DNA from: Marsupella aquatica | Lineage: Eukaryota > Marchantiophyta | Assembly (NCBI GenBank): GCA_973895155.1 | Contig: OZ316899.1 | Location: forward strand, 16,738,246-16,802,245 | Direction of reading: 5' to 3' | DNA length: 64,000 bases | Shown here: piece after piece, positions 59,617 through 64,000 of the stretch | Numbering within the stretch: position 1 is the stretch's first letter | Layout of the letters: each line of letters begins with the position of its first letter | Notes under the pieces: model-generated | Database searches by the model: none | Seen by the model: only the letters and a program-made list of their open reading frames with translations | Told to the model about the DNA's origin: nothing | Program-made: the position numbers and the translations under genes

Positions 59617-59978
59617 CAGGCCACCCGCTTCGTGTAAATCCGCAACATGGCCCGACTATGACCCTGGTACGTCCAGCACGGCTCTCCGTTGTCCGCTGGC
59701 ATCGCTTCGAACACGCACACTTCGTTGTTGATCGTTTCCGTGATCCGATCCCCACGCTGCGGTACACCGAGTTCGCTCAAGTCCATCGTGTACAGGAGGT
59801 AATCCCGGTCGCTCGAAACCGGGACGACGGCATCCGATCCATCGCGGCTGTCGCTGTTGGTTCCGATCCAGGCCGTCAACGTCCGGGTGTCCGTACCACG
59901 GCCGTAAACGACCGACACGCCATCAACCCGCTTGGCGTGTCGTGTGTGAGCCAATGCTCCTCGCTGACTGCGGTTCAT
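59616..59978 (-). CDS. Head-tail connector (head closure) protein
   Basis: 120 aa, beta-rich with DRDYLLYTMDLSELGVPQRG, an ITETINNEVCVFEAMP stretch and GEPCWTYQGHSRAMLRIYTK, the pattern of small connector proteins that join the capsid vertex to the tail. Identified mainly by position and size. Confidence 0.5.
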   Translation of the reverse strand: MNRSQRGALAHTRHAKRVDGVSVVYGRGTDTRTLTAWIGTNSDSRDGSDAVVPVSSDRDYLLYTMDLSELGVPQRGDRITETINNEVCVFEAMPADNGEPCWTYQGHSRAMLRIYTKRVA

Positions 59979-59980
59979 GC

Positions 59981-60226
59981 TCAGCTCGTTGGTTGAACCG
60001 GTGCCGATGCGGTTGCTTCAAGCAGTTCGCGAACATCCATGGCCTGTTGCCAAACATCGGTGTTCGGCTTGCACTTCGATGCCCCGCTCAGCAAGGTCTT
60101 GATGACCTCGCTCGGATTGGCCACGCTCTTGGCCAACTCGACGATGTCGTCAGCTTCCACGTGCACAAGCGACTTGCCCGTTGTGGTGCCGACGGCTTTC
60201 GTGACTCTCGCGTGTATCTCTTCCAC
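59981..60226 (-). CDS. Small hypothetical phage protein
   Basis: 81 aa from MEEIHARVTKAVGTTTGKSL, mostly helical and acidic. Two bases separate its stop from the next gene. Not recognised; position between decoration protein and connector suggests a structural or assembly role. Confidence 0.55.
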   Translation of the reverse strand: MEEIHARVTKAVGTTTGKSLVHVEADDIVELAKSVANPSEVIKTLLSGASKCKPNTDVWQQAMDVRELLEATASAPVQPTS

Positions 60227-60290
60227 GTGCGTTGAACCTCAGTTGTTGAGCGGATGAATCGAAGCCCAGCGTGATGCCAGGCGTCGTGTC

Positions 60291-61028
60291 TTAGGCACCG
60301 ATGATCGAGTGAACCGTGTAGGCCTCGGCGGCGGCCGTCACGTTGGTGATCAGCACCCGCAACGATGCGGCTTTGTTCTGGGCGATGGAAGTCCCGCCAC
60401 GGAACGTGCAACCCGCACCAGCAGCCAGCGTGATGGTGTTCGCACCGCCCGAAGTGTTCTCAATGGAGACGTCGAACGAGTCGCCGACCTTACAGCCCTT
60501 GGCACCGGCCACCATGGCGGCGGCGGTTGGCAGGGTCAGGGTGATCGCCCCGCCCGGAGCCGAGTTGATGAAGCCAGCCAAGATTTGCGCAGCGGTCAGG
60601 GTTGCAGTTGCACTGGCCGTGACTTCGGACTTGCCACCGCTCAAGCCTGGTGAAACGCCGGTCGGTTGGTGCAGTGCGAACACATAATCGCCGTCCGTGG
60701 TCGGACCCGCGCCGCCAAGATCGCCAGTCGGCCCTGCAACGCAGATCCCGAAAGCGACGTTGCCCGCTGCGGTGAGTGTGAGTTTCTTCGAGGTCGTGTT
60801 GAAGAAACAGCGCTGGCCAATGACCGGCGTGCCGTCACTTACCATTTGGTAGATGCAGCCTTCCACGGCCAGGGCATCGAGAATCGGCGTGGTGCCGAAT
60901 GGTGGGTTATCCACGTGTGCGACGAACGGCGTTGCGCCGATCACCTGAACCGCCCCGGCCAGGATGGCGGCGGATGGCGTGTACTTCGTCATGATCGGTT
61001 TGCCGTAGACGGCGATCGCGTCAGCCAT
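60291..61028 (-). CDS. DUF2190-like capsid decoration protein
   Basis: The start is placed at the ATG at 61028 (MADAIAVYGKPIMTKYTPSA), preceded by GAGGTAA as a ribosome site; the longer frame up to 61136 lacks one. About 245 aa. The first ~125 residues (ILAGAVQVIGATPFVAHVDN; KKLTLTAAGNVAFGICVAGP; GDYVFALHQPTGV) fit the small beta-barrel of DUF2190-type proteins that decorate capsids. The C-terminal ~110 residues (LTLPTAAAMVAGAKGCKVGD) form a second beta-rich domain. It follows the capsid gene. Confidence 0.65.
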   Translation of the reverse strand: MADAIAVYGKPIMTKYTPSAAILAGAVQVIGATPFVAHVDNPPFGTTPILDALAVEGCIYQMVSDGTPVIGQRCFFNTTSKKLTLTAAGNVAFGICVAGPTGDLGGAGPTTDGDYVFALHQPTGVSPGLSGGKSEVTASATATLTAAQILAGFINSAPGGAITLTLPTAAAMVAGAKGCKVGDSFDVSIENTSGGANTITLAAGAGCTFRGGTSIAQNKAASLRVLITNVTAAAEAYTVHSIIGA

Positions 61029-61136
61029 CGGAGTTACCTCGTTAAAAGTCGTTGGATCGAAATCGAAGGGGGTGGCATCAAGCCAGTTGTTTCGCTGCAA
61101 AAAGTGGTGGCTTCCGCATGCCACCACGATCCGCAA

Positions 61137-63502
61137 TTACGCTCCAGCCGAGTACACAGACCCGCGGAAGTTCTGCTGCGTTGCACCCATCGACATCGTG
61201 CCGCGGATACTGATCCCCAGCTTGTCGAACTGGTAGTCAGGCCCGGCTTGCAGCACGGCCGGGGTGTCGGCCCCGTAAAACGCGACCTCGATGGCCGAGA
61301 GCATGGCCGGGTCGCAGAGGAGCTCCCATGCGGTTGCCGAATTCACGTAATTCGAGTTCTCCATGTACGGCGACATCACCGGCTCGGCATACCCCTGCCA
61401 CATGTTCTTGTCGGGCTGCAGATTCGATCCCGCCACGCCCCCGTAAACGATGGACGGAGCCATGAGCAGCCCGCTCACCGTCTGCCAGTTGCTTGGCCCG
61501 TGCAGGAGGATCGGCTTGCTACTGCTGGCACCAATCGGGTTGCCGTTCGGATCGATCTGGTTGTCGAACAGGGCCTTGGCCGTTTGCAGAGACGTTGCCG
61601 ACATGGCCGACCCAGCGCCGGTCATCTTGTTCGGCTTGTACGCCGTTCCCGCCAGCTTGTTGGCCGCGGTAATTGCCGATGTGGTGCGGTAGAAGGCGTT
61701 GCCGTCGTCGCCGTTGATGGTACCGGCGTACATGTTTTTCTTCAGCGTCCAAATGATGTCGTTCAACGCCAATCCGCCGCCTGTACCAATCTTCTGCGGC
61801 ACGGTGCTGAGGATCGACAGGTCGTCGTTGACGATGTGCGTCCACGGGATGGTGCCGATGATCCCGTAGGGTGCTGCCTGGTTGGCGAACGCCTGATCTC
61901 CGAACACCGCGTTTTCGAGTTCGCCGACCGGTCCGAGCTGCTTAAACATCACGGAGCCAAGAAGGTTGATCGATTTCACTGGTTTGAAGTCGGTCACCAT
62001 GCGGATCGAGCAGAACTTGCGCCACGCCGGATCGGTGTAGAGGTATCCCTGCAACGCGAACTTATTCATCACGTTGCTAAGAATGTTGCCTATGCCGATG
62101 GTACTTGCGCCTTCGGCTCGGAACGCCGGCTCGTTGTAGCCCCACTCGGCCAACATTGCCCGCACGCCCCACTCGCTCTTGAGGTCAAGTCGCGAGGTCG
62201 AACCGTTCGCACGGAACGCAGCTTCGATGATCTGGTGCAGGCCCACGCGGCCCTTAAACATCGTGTGAGCAGCCTGCTGCACCTGGTCGGGGTACTGGGT
62301 CTTAAAACTGGCTTGCACTTCACGTTGGAGATACTCGGGAACACGCCGAATCTGACTGCCATCGGGTGCGCGGTCGAAGTAATAGCTATCGTTCTCAAGC
62401 CTCATTGTGTGCCGGTGAGCTTGCAGGATCGCAGCTTCCAACACCGCCTCGGTCACTTGTGGAGTGTTGGGCGTGTGCAGGTGCGTGCTGCCGACGGCTG
62501 CTCCTGGTCGTGAAGCCCGCAACACTTCAAGTTCGGTTCTGTCAGCCGTCCAGCCATTGCCGGCAGCGTGGGCGAACAGGTTGACCTCTTTGCCATCGAC
62601 CTTAATGAAGATCACTCGATTCGAGGCAGCCAGCTTGTTGATCTTGCCCTGGCGTTCGAGCTCGGCAGCGAACTCCTTACGCGAAGCCTGGATCGCGTTC
62701 TTGGTGGCAGACGACTTGGCTTTGGCCTTTGGTTTATCTTCCTCCTCTTCGAGTTCGCTGTCGTCGTCATTCTCCTCGTCTTCGTCGTCGCCATCTGCGG
62801 CGTCCATCACATCGTTGAGGGCTGCTTTGGCTTCGTCCTCAGACATCTTGTCGATGTCCTCAGCGGAGTACTTCGCAGCTTTGAACAGACCCTTCTTGAA
62901 GGCCTTAGCCAGCAGAATCTGAACATACTCGTCTTCCCCTTTCCGGTGGATGCGCTGACGGTGACAGACGTTGAGTCGTCGGCACCCAGCGGAACAAATG
63001 AAATTTCCTTGAGTTCGGTCTCACGCGAGATCGTGATCGGCCCGGTGACTTCACGGCCGTTGACTTTGCTGGTGGCCCCGTTCTCGACGAACTCGGTTCG
63101 GAGAGGGTTGGCACCGATGGACAGCTGCCACTCGAATCCGTTCTTGGCTGGATCCGTGACTTTGTTCGCGTGCTCGGCTTGGCCACTGAACACGCCTTGA
63201 ACCTTGATCCCTTCGTCGGTCACTTCGATTGCGGTAGTGTGACCGCAGATCTGCTCCTCGTCGTGCTGCCGAAGAACAGGCCGGTGCTGGCTCGGAATCA
63301 CCACGCCTGCGAGGTCGACGATGATCACGCCCCACCAGCCCGAAGGCCGCATGGGTGCGCCGGTGTAGGCAATGCCGTCGAAGGTTGCCAGCTTCTTCGT
63401 GCCGTCTGCAGCATCCTCGGCCTGGATCTTGGCCATGCCGCCGCTGGCTCGGAAGTTAGCGAGTGGTTCGTTCTTGGCACTGGCTCGAATCTCACGCCGC
63501 AT
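61137..63502 (-). pseudogene. Prohead protease-scaffold-major capsid protein, fused, with one frameshift
   Basis: The frame from 63502 (MRREIRASAKNEPLANFRAS) is a prohead protease of the S78 type: an RQHDEEQICGH segment with the catalytic His and WQLSIGA with the catalytic Ser. At the C run 62936-62939 one base is missing. In the next frame the sequence continues YVQILLAKAFKKGLFKAAKY, then a very acidic scaffold-like segment (DDEDEENDDDSELEEEE), then about 440 residues of major capsid protein (GYLYTDPAWRKFCSIRMVTD; GIIGTIPWTHIVNDDLSIL), reminiscent of Mu-type head subunits. The ORF without the protease starts at 62846. As one frame it would be about 788 aa. Its start overlaps the portal stop by 11 bases. 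Confidence 0.7.
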
Positions 63503-64000
63503 TGGCTACCTCTGTTTCTGTCGCAGTGGCCTGCTCGCTGATCGAACGCTGAACGACGTCGCCGAACACCAGGCCGAGTGATTCGATTTCTTTTTTCTCG
63601 TCGGACAGTTGCTTGAGGACGTCACGCCAGTCGTATCCACGCTTGCCCCAGTATTCGCGGAGTGTGAGTTGACCAGCCGCGATCCGTTGTGCATCTGCTG
63701 CGGAGTCAACAGCCACGTCGATCGACTCGAATCCTGGCCAATGCCATTCGTGCGGGGGGAGAGACATCCCGTCGAACACGGGATTGCACCGCTCAGCACG
63801 GCTTCGGTGAACCACTCACGGAACGTCTGTCGCAGCACGACACGCGAGCACTCTTCACGCTCGTTGGTGAGCGAGTTGCGGTAGTCGAGGAAGTCGAGTT
63901 TTGCCGAAGAGAAGTTGAACTTCTGGCTCGTGCCCAGGGCGAGGTTCAGCGGGTACCTCAGCGGGCGGATGCTTTCCCCCAAAACCTTCTCTTGGAACAT
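63492..64000 (-). pseudogene. Phage portal protein, C-terminal part, frameshifted
   Basis: The frame from the window edge reads EKVLGESIRPLRYPLNLALG, KLDFLDYRNSLTNEREECSR and FREWFTEAVLSGAI. After a one-base loss at the G run 63780-63782 it continues in another frame with PPHEWHWPGFESIDVAVDSA and AAGQLTLREYWGKRGYDWRD to a stop at 63492. This is the C-terminal third of a lambda-type portal protein, the ring through which DNA enters the capsid. The N-terminal part lies outside the window. Confidence 0.75.

Noticed and set aside
60666-62513. 615-aa plus-strand ORF
   Set aside because: Antisense shadow of the phage capsid gene, caused by high GC; the minus-strand protein has clear phage capsid character.
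56665-64000. Phage gene transfer into the plant chromosome
   Set aside because: The DNA lies beyond a telomere in terminal orientation, has no introns or plant repeats, and carries homopolymer errors. A chimeric contig is simpler.

Overview
The window is a piece of a plant nuclear chromosome ending in a telomere, fused at its right edge to unrelated bacterial phage DNA. The plant assignment rests on a perfect array of about 246 TTTAGGG repeats (54941-56664), a spliced gene for an FPA-like protein (three RRM domains plus a SPOC domain, 34854-39756), and plant-type Gypsy and Copia retrotransposon debris. The short FPA introns would suit a bryophyte or lycophyte, but the species cannot be fixed from the sequence. 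The G-rich telomere strand runs 5'->3' to the right, so the chromosome should end near 56664.

Region 1 (1-31.6 kb) is a nested stack of retroelements resolved by exact target-site duplications (TSDs). The oldest layer, E (right end 30766, left end outside the window), was interrupted by a 7.6-kb Gypsy element F (743-20203, 814-bp LTRs, TSD TCGT), by A (20223-24584, TSD GGTGG) and by B (26059-30043, TSD GGCTA). F was itself hit by G (1753-5080, TSD CCTTC), C (9889-13703, TSD CCAAT) and D (14596-19258, TSD CTTCT). At the C, D, G, B and F sites, removing the insert and one TSD restores the interrupted reading frame. A, B, C, D, E and G are 3.3-4.7 kb units with TG...(C/T)A ends. A, B, C, D and E carry one long ORF with a common plan: N-terminal helical domain, core with an FGLP motif, proline-rich linkers, C-terminal coiled coil. 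A, B, C, D and G also share a small covarying stem-loop near the sense 3' end. Element A joins a Gypsy integrase tail to such a unit and repeats the unit's first ~35 bp on its other side. The best reading is that these units are giant, mostly solo, LTRs of Gypsy elements that carry a gene inside the LTR. D's 1122-aa ORF is intact.

Region 2 (31.6-48.2 kb) holds a Copia 5' remnant, AT-rich DNA, the FPA-like gene, an unrecognised minus-strand spliced gene or fragment, an old decayed relative of the D/E ORF (43.08-44.39 kb), and two unrecognised ORFs between clusters of GCGCTNATGCGC-like words.

Region 3 (48.8-54.9 kb) is subtelomeric: several tandem and dispersed repeats including a ~122-bp G-rich minisatellite, with telomere-like words, leading into the terminal telomere array.

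Region 4 (56665-64000) is an intronless, GC-rich, all-minus-strand head and tail module of a tailed phage or prophage: portal, prohead protease joined to capsid, decoration protein, connectors, tail tube, tail assembly chaperones and tape measure. Several of its genes are broken by single-base losses in G or C runs, as expected of unpolished long-read sequence. It is most simply a contaminant or chimeric join, not a plant gene set.
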